DNA of 64,000 nt. Source: Pelagimonas sp. GTDB lineage: Bacteria; Pseudomonadota; Alphaproteobacteria; Rhodobacterales; Rhodobacteraceae. Each line of letters begins with the position of its first letter. Position 1 is the stretch's first letter. The DNA is taken from assembly GCA_025210455.1 (NCBI GenBank), contig JAOARQ010000054.1, positions 1 through 64,000 on the forward strand, given 5' to 3'. A program made the translations under genes and the position numbers. Under the pieces are notes generated by a model. It saw nothing but the letters and a program-made list of their open reading frames with translations. It was not told where the DNA came from and made no database searches. Below are positions 16,875 through 25,310 of the stretch, in pieces.

Positions 16875-17795
16875 TTGGCGGCGCGTTACTGGCGCTTCGG
16901 CATGGAGGGCGAGTTGGACCACCAGCTGCGCGACCTCTTCGAGATTGACGACGAAGGGGATATGACGGACTGCCCTCGGATCGACCCGCTGACCGGGGAA
17001 AGTGGGGGCCTCATGGTGTTGGGAAGGTCCGGGGATGGGAAGACGGCCCTCCTGAAGCGGATGTTGCGCGTGAACCCGGTTCTCACCGAGATGACTGACA
17101 AGCAGGAGGGCAACACCCTTTACATCACGGTTCCGCCTGACGCTACCATCAAGAAGCTGGCCGAACTGATCCTGGCGAGGACAGGCTACCTTCGAGTCGA
17201 TTCCCGGCTGCGATCTTCCGACGCTTGGGAGATGGTCATGCATCGTCTGGCCCTTGTCGGGATCCGGATGATCATCATTGACGAATGTCACCACATCTTT
17301 CGACCGGGGGCCGGTCGCGATGTGGCCGGGGCCATCCAGTCTCTGAAGCACATCATGCAGTCTGCGGGCGGCGTTGCCTTGATCATTGCGGGTGTTCCCG
17401 GCCTTCGGGATGCCATCCTGTCCGAGCCGTCCGGCGAAACCTTCCGCCGGTTCCAGAAATTGTACTTGGGTAACATCCAGCCGGGCAGCGAGGCGGCGTC
17501 TGATTTTTCGACGAACATCGCGTATTCCGCCAAGTTCCTTGGTCTCACCATCCCGGAAGGCAGCGCGCTTGCGGAACGCATCCTGATGGCCAGACATGGC
17601 CAGATCGGGCGCAGCGTTGAGCTGGGAAAGAAGATCATGGCGGACGCCATCACTCGCAAACGCACGGAGTTGTCTCTTCCTCGGGCCGAGGCCGTATACC
17701 GCAAAAGCTCCAAGTGCAGCGGCATGACCCCGTTTCACTCGGGCGACTGGCAGGACGTACAGCGCGAGCTCTCAGCGATCGGATGGGGGCAGTGA
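16875..17795 (+). CDS. tniB: TniB/TnsC-type AAA+ transposition regulator
   Basis: ATPase that links target selection by TniQ to the transposase. The Walker A is GRSGDGKTALLKR, Walker B is RMIIIDECHH, followed by an IIAGVPGLRDA sensor region; this is the TniB/TnsC family. The start is unclear. In frame, coding-like sequence (TEKTAWLAARYWRFGMEGEL) extends upstream of the TTG at 16875 to a TGA at 16815 without ATG or GTG. The natural start, ATG at 16811 just after the tniA stop, is in another frame, so a small indel here is possible. ATG at 16902 is an alternative. The stop lies two bases before the tniQ ATG. Confidence 0.82.
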   Translation: MAARYWRFGMEGELDHQLRDLFEIDDEGDMTDCPRIDPLTGESGGLMVLGRSGDGKTALLKRMLRVNPVLTEMTDKQEGNTLYITVPPDATIKKLAELILARTGYLRVDSRLRSSDAWEMVMHRLALVGIRMIIIDECHHIFRPGAGRDVAGAIQSLKHIMQSAGGVALIIAGVPGLRDAILSEPSGETFRRFQKLYLGNIQPGSEAASDFSTNIAYSAKFLGLTIPEGSALAERILMARHGQIGRSVELGKKIMADAITRKRTELSLPRAEAVYRKSSKCSGMTPFHSGDWQDVQRELSAIGWGQ

Positions 17796-17797
17796 CC

Positions 17798-19267
17798 ATG
17801 CTTTGGCCGACCTTGCCCTTCGATCCGCAAGAAACCTTGACGTCCTATGCGGACCGTTTGTCCATGTTCCATACCGGCCGCGGGATGGAGCGTCTCTTGC
17901 GCGACAACGGGATCAACCTCGAGCATTTCGTCTCGGGGCGCGTGGACGCCGTGACGGGGTTTGGGGAAGCCATCGGTCACCCCGTTGAGGCGATCCGGCG
18001 CAATGCCATCCGTGTGTTTCAGCGCGGCGGTGAATTTCGGGGGGAGGCGACGTCGAAATCCTTCCTGCTGCCGCAGGCCAAACGCTACTGCCCCGCCTGC
18101 CTTGCTGAAGACGGCGGCCCGACGGACTGGAAGTTTCGCCTGATCTGGGGCTTTCGCCATGTTCAACGGTGTGATCGGCATGGGGTGTGGCTTGCGGCCA
18201 CAGGCAATGCAGCTGCAAGCTGCCTGCGTATCGCAATGAACGAAATGGTCCTCGGCGAACCGGTGCAAGCGGCTCCCGAACAGGCGTCCTACCTCGATTG
18301 GCTGCGGGATCGTCTCGACAGTACCTGCAGCAAAGAGCATCCGTGGCTGAAGGACCAGACGCTCGAACAAGTCCTGACCGCGTCTGAAATGATCGGCGGG
18401 GTTCTGCAGCATGGCCACGAGGTCAAGCTGAGCAAACTTTCTCCTGCCGAAACAGAAGAGGCGACGGATATCGGCTTCTCGATCTGCCGCGAGGGCCCGG
18501 AGGCAGTCGTTGAAGCGCTGGACACCATCCGGCAGACTTCGCCTGCCAGCGCTGTCCAGGCGGGCACACTGGCGCATTATGGTACTCTGTTCGACTGGCT
18601 GGAGCGCCGCAGCAACGCGATCGATCCAGGCCCGATCCGGGATCTCCTGCGCGATCACATCGTGAAGCATTCAGCGGTGGAACCCGGCACCAAGGTGCTC
18701 GGGGTGGAGATCAACGAACGCAAGTTCCACACTCTCTACAGCCTGTCGGCTGAGGTCGGGATCGAACGGCCACGCCTGTCCTGCCTCCTGAGAAAGCTTG
18801 GCGAGATCCCTGCTGATGCGACAGAGGTCGAAGGCGCCAACATGGTGTTCGAAGCGGCGACTACGGTTCCGCTGATCGAAGCATTCCAGACTGCGATACC
18901 GCTGCGCGATGTTCCTGAATACCTTGGTGCAACTAAGAGGCAGATCGAAATCCTCTACCGCGAGGGTTTCGTTCAGCCGCTTGTTCCGAGAACGGATCGC
19001 GGCTCGGTTCGACATGTCGTCTTCGGCCGATCGCATCTCGACGGTATTCTGGATCAGATTGCTGGATTGCCGGAAAAGGTCACCTCTGACGATGAGGGCC
19101 TGCATCCGATTTCCTATGCCTGCCAGCGTGGGGCAGGATGGTTCGAACGCCTATTTATCGAAATTCTGGAAGGTCGAGTTCCTGCATTTCGAGATCCCAC
19201 GAAAAAGGGAATCGGATCCATCCGTGTCGAGGTCCGTCCCTTGATCGCGGCGAAATTCGCCGCCTGA
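17798..19267 (+). CDS. tniQ: TniQ/TnsD-family target-selection protein
   Basis: A 489-residue TniQ-domain protein with N-terminal LPFDPQETLTSYADRL, then a zinc-binding site of the form CPACL ... CDRHGVWL (about residues 94-130). It is longer than a minimal TniQ (around 400 or fewer). The C-terminal part contains a helix-turn-helix-like stretch (RDVPEYLGATKRQIEILY), which could read the attachment-site DNA as TnsD does. The ATG at 17798 directly follows the tniB stop; ATG at 17783 would overlap it. The gene ends 186 bases before the right end and is followed by a strong terminator. Confidence 0.85.
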   Translation: MLWPTLPFDPQETLTSYADRLSMFHTGRGMERLLRDNGINLEHFVSGRVDAVTGFGEAIGHPVEAIRRNAIRVFQRGGEFRGEATSKSFLLPQAKRYCPACLAEDGGPTDWKFRLIWGFRHVQRCDRHGVWLAATGNAAASCLRIAMNEMVLGEPVQAAPEQASYLDWLRDRLDSTCSKEHPWLKDQTLEQVLTASEMIGGVLQHGHEVKLSKLSPAETEEATDIGFSICREGPEAVVEALDTIRQTSPASAVQAGTLAHYGTLFDWLERRSNAIDPGPIRDLLRDHIVKHSAVEPGTKVLGVEINERKFHTLYSLSAEVGIERPRLSCLLRKLGEIPADATEVEGANMVFEAATTVPLIEAFQTAIPLRDVPEYLGATKRQIEILYREGFVQPLVPRTDRGSVRHVVFGRSHLDGILDQIAGLPEKVTSDDEGLHPISYACQRGAGWFERLFIEILEGRVPAFRDPTKKGIGSIRVEVRPLIAAKFAA

Positions 19268-19291
19268 AAACCAATCAAAACTTTGGAAAAC

Positions 19292-19320
19292 AAGCTCGCT
19301 TCGGCGGGCTTTTCCTTTTT
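19292..19320 (+). terminator. intrinsic terminator of the transposition operon
   Basis: AAGCTCGC-TTCG-GCGGGCTT, an eight-pair stem with one G-U pair and a UUCG tetraloop, followed by TTCCTTTTT. It closes the tnsA-tniQ operon inside the right end. Confidence 0.85.
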
Positions 19321-19331
19321 AATTTCAAGGT

Positions 19332-19372
19332 TTCGCGGGATCTTACCCCGATTTTCGCGGGATCCTTGCTCC
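19332..19372 (-). repeat. two probable transposase binding sites, right end
   Basis: Two direct copies, TTCGCGGGATCTTACCCC at 19332-19349 and TTCGCGGGATCCTTGCTCC at 19354-19372, spaced 22 bases start to start. They are inverted relative to the left copy at 12400. Unequal numbers of sites at the two ends is normal for Tn7-type elements. Confidence 0.65.
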
Positions 19373-19433
19373 CAACCCGAAATGGTGGAAAATAACCAAT
19401 TGAAATCGCTTGTAATTTTTGGCCGTATGGAAG

Positions 19434-19453
19434 CAACTTTGCCCCGACTTACA
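19434..19453 (-). repeat. right terminal inverted repeat of the Tn7-like element
   Basis: Reads TGTAAGTCGGGGCAAAGTTG on the minus strand; the single mismatch to the left end is at position six. Confidence 0.92.
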
Positions 19454-19458
19454 GATCA
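19454..19458. repeat. target site duplication, right copy (GATCA)
   Basis: GATCA immediately after the ACA end of the transposon, matching 12365-12369 exactly. Confidence 0.92.
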
Positions 19459-19480
19459 ATCTGAAAAGCGAAACCGGAAC

Positions 19481-19510
19481 AGGCTGCGATTTTCGCGGCC
19501 TTTTTCTTTG
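19481..19510 (+). terminator. intrinsic terminator, originally of the NDUFS4-type gene
   Basis: AGGCTGCGA-TTT-TCGCGGCCT followed by TTTTCTTTG. It lies 23 bases beyond the right target duplication. If the transposon is removed it would stand about 30 bases after the NDUFS4 gene's stop, so the insertion has separated gene and terminator. Confidence 0.75.
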
Positions 19511-19530
19511 TCTGCGTGAATTGGCAGGGG

Positions 19531-19565
19531 GCAAAAAGAAAGGGCCGGTCGCAGTGACCGGCCCT
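19531..19565 (-). terminator. intrinsic terminator of the Bax inhibitor-1 family gene
   Basis: Perfect ten-pair stem AGGGCCGGTC/GACCGGCCCT with a five-base loop, followed on the minus strand by TTTCTTTTTG. It ends 24 bases beyond the stop of the gene. Confidence 0.85.
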
Positions 19566-19588
19566 GAATGTGTGCTGTTCAGCAGGGA

Positions 19589-20329
19589 TTATTCATCGCC
19601 CATGAACAGATACATGATCGAGCGGAACATCGCGATGAACGAGATGTACAGCTGCAGCGAACCAATGATTGCAGCTTTGTCGAGGAATTCACGTGCCTCA
19701 TCGCCGCCATGGCTGGCCACTTCGATATAGGTGTTCTTGATATCCTGGGTCGAGGTTGCAGTCAGAACCGCGAAGACACCCAGAATGGCCAGGTTGAAGT
19801 ACCAGGCAGTGTTGGCGCTCATGCCGCCAAAGAAGAACGAACCGATACCCCAGGCCACGAGACCCCATGTCATCATCGACGCAACCTGACCAATCGGGCC
19901 AAGGTTACGCTTGGTCAGATAGCCGGTCAGGCTCAGACCAAGGAAGGCGACAGCCGTGTAAAGTAGACCAGAGATGATCGCGCTCATCGAGAACATGACA
20001 AAGATCACCGACAGTGAAACACCGGTCAGGGCTGCATAGCCCCAGAACAGCAGGTTCAGTGTGCTGACGCTGAGCTTGTGCAGGGCAAAGTTCATCACCA
20101 GCACAAAGGCCAGCGGGCCAAAGATCACTGCGTAAACCACTGGTGAGACCAGCAGAACGCTTTGCAGTGCCGGGCTTTGGGCGACAACATAGGCCAGACC
20201 GAATGTCACCAGCAGAGCCGCCGACATCAGGCCATAGACCTTGTTCATATGGGCGCGCAGGCCCTCGTCAATCTGGGCGGCGCGGTCACCGGCAAAGCTG
20301 CCGCTGCGAACCGTATCAAACTGAGACAT
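19589..20329 (-). CDS. Bax inhibitor-1/YccA family membrane protein
   Basis: A 246-residue protein with seven predicted membrane helices after a 30-residue hydrophilic N-terminus (SQFDTVRSGSFAGDRAAQID), the usual alphaproteobacterial BI-1 layout. Family members form pH-sensitive ion channels or modulate the membrane protease FtsH; the role here is not known. The ATG at 20329 is chosen for its GGAGGAT ribosome site; the longer frame from 20359 lacks one. Confidence 0.85.
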   Translation of the reverse strand: MSQFDTVRSGSFAGDRAAQIDEGLRAHMNKVYGLMSAALLVTFGLAYVVAQSPALQSVLLVSPVVYAVIFGPLAFVLVMNFALHKLSVSTLNLLFWGYAALTGVSLSVIFVMFSMSAIISGLLYTAVAFLGLSLTGYLTKRNLGPIGQVASMMTWGLVAWGIGSFFFGGMSANTAWYFNLAILGVFAVLTATSTQDIKNTYIEVASHGGDEAREFLDKAAIIGSLQLYISFIAMFRSIMYLFMGDE

Positions 20330-20490
20330 GTAATCCTCCGTTGGGAAACCAATATCCACACCCCGCGCGCTTTTGCGCCGGGTTCTGGATCAGATATTGG
20401 CAAATTTCCCCGGAATTTCAAGGTTTGGTCGCTGCGAAAACGCCGCAATCTTACATGCGGGATATATTAATTTGTCAGCGTCGCGTGGCT

Positions 20491-20697
20491 TCAGCGCGAC
20501 CAGTGGTCGGGCGCGTCCCAGAACGGGCGGCGCGCTTCGTCCTGAGCGGTTTGACGGCTGACACCGATGTCGTCCAGCGCGGCTGTATCAAGCTTGGCCA
20601 AAGCCGCGCGTTCACGGTGCAGGGCGATCCAGCCGTTCAGCAGCCGTGAAAGTGATTTTCGGTGCGGGCGGGCAATCCGGGATTGTGCGAGTAGCAT
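20491..20697 (-). CDS. DUF1127 small protein
   Basis: A 68-residue basic protein ending in the DUF1127 (YjiS-like) motif RAALAKLDTAALDDIGVS followed by an Arg-rich tail. Such small proteins influence RNA turnover and phosphate or carbon stress responses in several alphaproteobacteria. The ATG at 20697 sits six bases after GGAG; an ATG four codons earlier at 20709 is the alternative. It is divergent from a LysR gene, a pairing that suggests control by that regulator. Confidence 0.8.
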   Translation of the reverse strand: MLLAQSRIARPHRKSLSRLLNGWIALHRERAALAKLDTAALDDIGVSRQTAQDEARRPFWDAPDHWSR

Positions 20698-20824
20698 TTT
20701 GAGCTCCATTCATTTTGAATCGTGATGAATGTCATCACATGCATTTCTGATATTGATCATATGGGAGTTTCGGCGTATTTGGAAAACGAATGTTTATTAT
20801 GGTTTCGATCACGAGGGGTGATGA

Positions 20825-21670
20825 ATGAGAAATCTTGATCTGACCACGCTGCGATCCTTTGTGGCGGTTGCGGAATCGGGCGGTGTCACACGGGCGGCAG
20901 GGTTTTTGAATCTGACTCAGTCGGCCGTATCCATGCAGTTGAAAAGACTGGAAGATATGCTGGATCTCCAGCTTTTGGATCGCTCGGGGCGTGGGGTGTC
21001 TTTGACCCCCGCAGGGGCGCAGTTGCTGGGATATGCGCAAAAAATCGTTGATATGAACGATGAGATTTACACCAAATTGACTCATCAAAGTTGGGAGGGC
21101 GAGATCGTTCTGGGCGTGCCCACCGATATTGTGTATCCGGTGATGCCGCAGGTCTTGCAGCGCATGGGGCGCACCCATCCGCGCGTTAAGGTGCAACTGG
21201 TCAGCTCGTTTACCAAAATGCTCAAGGCGCAGTTTGCCCGTGGTGAGGTTGATGTGATCCTGACCACCGAACGGGGCCTTGAAGAGGGGGGCGAAACCCT
21301 GACCGAAGTGCCTTTGCGCTGGGTGGGGGCGCCCGGTGGGCAGGCCTGGCGGGCGCGCCCGCTGCGCATCGCCTTTTGCAAATCCTGTAGTTTCCGGGAA
21401 CAGGCGCTGGCGCGGCTGGATGCGCAGAACCTGCCTTGGGAATTGGCCGCCGACGCGGATAGTGATCGCACGATCGAAGCCATGGTCAGCGCCGATCTGG
21501 CCGTGACTGCGGTGCTAGAGGGGCATATCACGCCCTATCTGGAACATATTGATCCGGGCGTTCTGCCGGAACTGGGCACCGAAAAGGTCAATCTTTATGC
21601 GGGTCGCGGCAAAGGCGAGATCACTCAGGTGCTTTGCGATTACATCCGGCAGGGGGTTGCGGCGCTCTGA
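20825..21670 (+). CDS. LysR family transcriptional regulator
   Basis: A 281-residue LysR protein with the N-terminal helix-turn-helix (TRAAGFLNLTQSAVSMQLKRLE, residues ~22-43) and a substrate-binding domain. It is divergent from the DUF1127 gene with about 127 bases between the starts, so it probably regulates that gene and itself. A nearby upstream ATG at 20821 is out of frame and stops after five codons. The ligand is unknown. Confidence 0.85.
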   Translation: MRNLDLTTLRSFVAVAESGGVTRAAGFLNLTQSAVSMQLKRLEDMLDLQLLDRSGRGVSLTPAGAQLLGYAQKIVDMNDEIYTKLTHQSWEGEIVLGVPTDIVYPVMPQVLQRMGRTHPRVKVQLVSSFTKMLKAQFARGEVDVILTTERGLEEGGETLTEVPLRWVGAPGGQAWRARPLRIAFCKSCSFREQALARLDAQNLPWELAADADSDRTIEAMVSADLAVTAVLEGHITPYLEHIDPGVLPELGTEKVNLYAGRGKGEITQVLCDYIRQGVAAL

Positions 21671-21743
21671 TCTTCTGGACAGGCCCCCGCATCCTGAGTA
21701 AAGCCGCGTGGCTCAGCCCGCTTTATCCGCAAAGGAAAGTTCC

Positions 21744-22907
21744 ATGACCCCAGCCGCCCGCGTTCAGGCCGCAATCGAAATTCTGGATCGCATCGCCACG
21801 GGCGAGGCGGCGGAAAAGGCGCTGACCAACTGGGCCCGTGCGTCGCGCTTTGCCGGGTCAAAAGATCGGGCGGCCGTGCGTGATCACGTGTTTGATGTGC
21901 TCAGGCGCTGGCGCAGCACCGCTGTTCAAGGGGGCGCTGAAACCGGGCGGGGGCGTATGATTGGCCTGCTTAGGCAGCAGGATCAGGATCTTGAGGCGCT
22001 GTTTTCCGGTCAGGGGCACGGCCCCGCCGCGTTGACCGCGCAAGAACAGCAGGCCGGGCAGCTACCTCATGGATATGAGGCACATGATCTGCCGGATTGG
22101 ATTGGTGAGATCCTGTCGGATGATCTGGGGGAACGGCTGGATCCAGTGGCACAGGCCCTGCGTCAGCGCGCGCCGGTTTTTCTGCGGGTCAATCTGGCGA
22201 AGACCTCTGTGGCAAAGGCGCAGGAGACCCTGCTGAAAGACGGCATTAAAACCCAACCGCATGCCCTGTCAGACACGGCGCTGGAAGTCACCGAAGGCCC
22301 GCGCAAAGTGGCCAGCAGCGAAGCCTATCAAACGGGGCAAATTGAATTGCAGGATGCGGCCAGTCAGTCGGTGGTGGATGCGCTGCCCTTGCAGCCCGGC
22401 CTGCGCGTGCTGGATTATTGCGCTGGCGGCGGTGGTAAGACATTGGCCATGGCCGGGCGTCAATCCGGGCTAAAGCTGTTTGCACATGATGCGGCCGCGC
22501 AACGGATGAAAGAGCTGCCCGCGCGTGCCAAACGGGCCGGGGCGCGGGTGACGTTGCAAGACAGGCCAAAAGGGCTGTTTGATCTTGTGCTCTGCGATGT
22601 ACCCTGTTCGGGCAGTGGCAGCTGGCGGCGGGCACCGGATGCCAAATGGCGGTTTTCGCAAGACAAACTGGAGACGCTTGTGCAAACCCAGCAGGACATT
22701 CTGCGCAATTGTGCCGCTCATGTTGATGCTGGCGGGACCCTTGCGTACGCCACTTGTTCGCTTCTGCGTCAGGAAAATGAGGACCAGTCTGAGAAGTTTC
22801 TGCGTGACTTTCCGCAGTGGGAACAGGTCGTTCAGCAGCGGTTTTTTCCTGATCAAGGCGGTGATGGATTCTATGTTGCGCTGTTTCAAAAAAGAACTGG
22901 CGTCTAA
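21744..22907 (+). CDS. RsmB-like 16S rRNA (cytosine-C5)-methyltransferase
   Basis: A 387-residue SAM-dependent RNA methylase of the NOL1/NOP2/Sun family. The N-terminal part is an NusB-like region; the catalytic part has the SAM loop LDYCAGGGGKTLAM, DVPCSGSGSWRR (motif IV Cys) and ATCSLLRQENEDQ (motif VI catalytic Cys). The ATG at 21744 has AAAGGAAAG upstream; the frame upstream to 21708 is not needed by the family. It precedes cckA by 112 bases. Confidence 0.82.
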   Translation: MTPAARVQAAIEILDRIATGEAAEKALTNWARASRFAGSKDRAAVRDHVFDVLRRWRSTAVQGGAETGRGRMIGLLRQQDQDLEALFSGQGHGPAALTAQEQQAGQLPHGYEAHDLPDWIGEILSDDLGERLDPVAQALRQRAPVFLRVNLAKTSVAKAQETLLKDGIKTQPHALSDTALEVTEGPRKVASSEAYQTGQIELQDAASQSVVDALPLQPGLRVLDYCAGGGGKTLAMAGRQSGLKLFAHDAAAQRMKELPARAKRAGARVTLQDRPKGLFDLVLCDVPCSGSGSWRRAPDAKWRFSQDKLETLVQTQQDILRNCAAHVDAGGTLAYATCSLLRQENEDQSEKFLRDFPQWEQVVQQRFFPDQGGDGFYVALFQKRTGV

Positions 22908-22954
22908 GCAGGGTTTAGCCGAATTTGCATAGACACGTAGAAAGTGTGTTTGGG

Positions 22955-22969
22955 TTAACACTCCATTAA
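22955..22969 (+). promoter_or_regulatory. CtrA-type box TTAA-N7-TTAA upstream of cckA
   Basis: TTAACACTCCATTAA is an exact match to the TTAA-N7-TTAA consensus of the response regulator CtrA. It lies about 50 bases before the cckA start codon. CckA is the kinase at the top of the CtrA phosphorelay, so the site would give feedback control. Confidence 0.6.
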
Positions 22970-23019
22970 TTCTCCAGCTGTGAAATACTGCGTTAAGAAT
23001 CATTACTCTGAGGACTGAC

Positions 23020-25308
23020 GTGGAGCTGCCAGCAAGATCTTCGACGGCAAAATCATCCGGCGCGGATGCGCTTGGTATTGCTGCATTATTTGCGTTGATG
23101 GGGCTATGCGCCGTTTTCGCCTTCATCTCGGTTCGTGAAGAATTTGTTCTCTCCGGCCTTGCCGCCGCCAGCGCCTTTGGCGTGTTTGGCGTTTTTTGGG
23201 GGGGCTGGAATTTGCGAAAGTCCTGGCTGCGCAGCAGTCAGATCGCCCTTGTTGAGGATGTTTTCGAGAACGAAAAAGCCTATTGTTTTTTGGCGGATGA
23301 AGACAGCCAGATCATTCTGGCCAATCAATCCGCACGCGAGCGCTTTGTTGCCAAGCAAGAGGCGACCCTGTCTGCAGTGTTGCGCGATGTTTTTGCCGGA
23401 TCTGAGGGCATTGTCTTTCGGTTGCAGCAAAAGGCGTTGACCGGGGGCGCAGCAAGCGAAGATATCACCAGCCACGCCGAAGGGTTTCGCGTGAATGTGC
23501 GCAAGATCGGATCGGATCTGGTGCTTTGGCGATTAGAGGTGCAGGCGGGCAGCAAAAACCCGCAGAAATCTTCGGTGCCGATTCTGTCGCTTGGCCGCAA
23601 TGGCGCGATTTTATTCATGAATGCCCCGGCGCGCGAATTGATCGGACAGCGCCCCAAATCCCTTGGCGATGTTGTGGTGGATCTGCCGTTGCAGGACGGC
23701 GCGGTGCATCACCTTAAGACCGATCCGGTGCAGCGGGTTCTGGTCCATACTTCGGAACTTAGCGGTGGGCGTATGGAAATTTCGCTGGCGCCCCTGCCCG
23801 ACGAAACCCCTGCCGAAGATCTGAGCGGGAATTTTGACAATCTGCCGGTGCCTCTGCTGCGGGTTGCACCCGATGGGGCCATCTTGCGCGTCAATGCCGA
23901 AGCGCGCACTCTGCTGGATCTCGGCACCAGCGCGCCCGGAAACATCACAGAACATATGGAGGGGCTGGGCCGCGCCATTCGCGATTGGCTGGTGGAAGCT
24001 GCCGAGGGCCGGGGGCTGAACCGCTCGGAATTTTTGCGTCTGACCCGCAGCGACCGCGAGGTTTTTGTGCAAGTCACGCTGAACCGTGTGATTGAAGAGG
24101 GCGAAGCGCATCTGGTTGCCGTTCTCAATGACGCGACCGAACTAAAGACCCTTGAGGCGCAATTTGTTCAAAGCCAGAAAATGCAGGCGATTGGCCAGCT
24201 GGCGGGTGGGGTTGCCCATGATTTCAACAACTTGCTGACAGCCATTTCCGGCCATTGTGATCTGTTGTTGCTGCGTCACGATCAGGGGGATCACGACTAT
24301 GCGGATCTGGTGCAGATCAACCAGAACGCCAATCGCGCTGCCGCGCTTGTGGGGCAGCTTCTGGCCTTTTCGCGCAAACAGACCTTGCAGCCGGAAACCC
24401 TGGATCTGCGCGATACGCTGGCGGATCTGGCGCACTTGCTGAACCGCCTTGTGGGGGAAAAGGTGCGGCTGACTCTGCGCCATGATCCCGTGCTTCCAGC
24501 GGTTCGCGGGGATCGTCGCCAGTTGGAACAGGTGATGATGAACCTCGTGGTCAACGCGCGTGATGCGATGCCTGAAGGCGGCGAAATCGTCATCGAAACC
24601 GAACGACGTGTGTTGCGCGAGCCGTTGCAACGGGATCGCGCGGTGGTGGCACCGGGCACCTATGTGTCGGTGCGTGTCACCGATGAAGGTGTCGGCATTC
24701 CCAAAGACAAGCTGCAAAAAGTGTTTGAACCCTTCTTTACCACCAAACGCACGGGCGAGGGCACGGGTCTGGGATTGTCCACGGTGTATGGCATCGTCAA
24801 ACAGACTGGCGGGTTCATCTTTGTCGACAGTATCGTCGGGCAGGGCACCTGCTTCACACTGTTGTTCCCAAGCTCTGCACAGGTGAGTGAAGAGACCGCG
24901 CCCGCGGTCGAGGTTGAGGAAAAGAAAACCCTGCCGCAAAAGGGCTCGGGCGTTGTGCTTTTGGTCGAAGACGAAGCGCCGGTGCGGGCCTTTGCCGCCC
25001 GTGCCCTGCGCCTGCGCGGCTATGAGGTGGTCGAGGCGGAAACCGCCGAAGATGCACTTTCAAAGCTGGAAGACGATAGCTTTGAAGTGGATATCTTTGT
25101 CACCGATGTGGTCATGCCCGGTATGGATGGCCCGTCCTGGGTGCGGATTGCGCGCGAGAAGCGGCCAGATACCTGTGTTGTCTTCATGTCGGGCTATGCC
25201 GAAGATGTCTTTGGCGAAGGCAGTGACGATGTGCCAAATTCGGTCTTCCTGCCCAAACCCTTCTCGCTGTCTGATCTGACGGAAACGGTGCACAAGCAGT
25301 TGAACTGA
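23020..25308 (+). CDS. cckA: cell-cycle hybrid histidine kinase CckA
   Basis: Membrane-bound hybrid kinase of 762 residues that drives the CckA-ChpT-CtrA relay, which in Rhodobacterales controls motility and gene transfer agents. Two membrane helices lie within residues ~15-65, followed by PAS-like regions, then the HisKA box [17 protein letters not shown] with H400, and HATPase blocks [26 protein letters not shown] and [16 protein letters not shown]. The receiver begins near 640 with phospho-acceptor D696 (FVTDVVMPG). The GTG at 23020 follows a GAGGA. The gene ends two bases before the convergent sulfotransferase-like gene. Confidence 0.9.
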   Translation: MELPARSSTAKSSGADALGIAALFALMGLCAVFAFISVREEFVLSGLAAASAFGVFGVFWGGWNLRKSWLRSSQIALVEDVFENEKAYCFLADEDSQIILANQSARERFVAKQEATLSAVLRDVFAGSEGIVFRLQQKALTGGAASEDITSHAEGFRVNVRKIGSDLVLWRLEVQAGSKNPQKSSVPILSLGRNGAILFMNAPARELIGQRPKSLGDVVVDLPLQDGAVHHLKTDPVQRVLVHTSELSGGRMEISLAPLPDETPAEDLSGNFDNLPVPLLRVAPDGAILRVNAEARTLLDLGTSAPGNITEHMEGLGRAIRDWLVEAAEGRGLNRSEFLRLTRSDREVFVQVTLNRVIEEGEAHLVAVLNDATELKTLEAQFVQSQKMQAIGQLAGGVAHDFNNLLTAISGHCDLLLLRHDQGDHDYADLVQINQNANRAAALVGQLLAFSRKQTLQPETLDLRDTLADLAHLLNRLVGEKVRLTLRHDPVLPAVRGDRRQLEQVMMNLVVNARDAMPEGGEIVIETERRVLREPLQRDRAVVAPGTYVSVRVTDEGVGIPKDKLQKVFEPFFTTKRTGEGTGLGLSTVYGIVKQTGGFIFVDSIVGQGTCFTLLFPSSAQVSEETAPAVEVEEKKTLPQKGSGVVLLVEDEAPVRAFAARALRLRGYEVVEAETAEDALSKLEDDSFEVDIFVTDVVMPGMDGPSWVRIAREKRPDTCVVFMSGYAEDVFGEGSDDVPNSVFLPKPFSLSDLTETVHKQLN

Positions 25309-25310
25309 TC

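Larger units (their letters stand above)
12370..19453 (+). mobile_element. Tn7-like transposon (tnsA-tniA-tniB-tniQ), 7,084 bp
   Basis: The element starts TGTAAATCGGGGCAAAGTTG and ends with the inverse of TGTAAGTCGGGGCAAAGTTG, a 20-bp inverted terminal repeat with one mismatch. It is flanked on both sides by GATCA (12365-12369 and 19454-19458), the 5-bp duplication typical of Tn7/Tn5053-type transposition. Inside are an hsdM remnant on the minus strand, then tnsA, tniA, tniB and tniQ on the plus strand, tightly packed and closed by a UUCG-loop terminator. Internal copies of a GATCCCGCGAA motif near both ends look like transposase binding sites. No cas genes or CRISPR repeats are present. tniA is broken, so the copy is probably not autonomous. 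Confidence 0.93.

Noticed and set aside
16002-17738. Long 578-codon open frame on the minus strand
   Set aside because: It lies opposite tniA and tniB, whose family motifs are on the plus strand; no domain or ribosome site supports it.
12370-19453. CRISPR-associated transposon
   Set aside because: No cas gene, no CRISPR repeat and no spacer-like array lies within or next to the element.
19486-19500. Extra transposase-binding motif outside the right end
   Set aside because: ATTTTCGCGGCC resembles the internal motif but lies outside the target duplication and forms the stem of a terminator.
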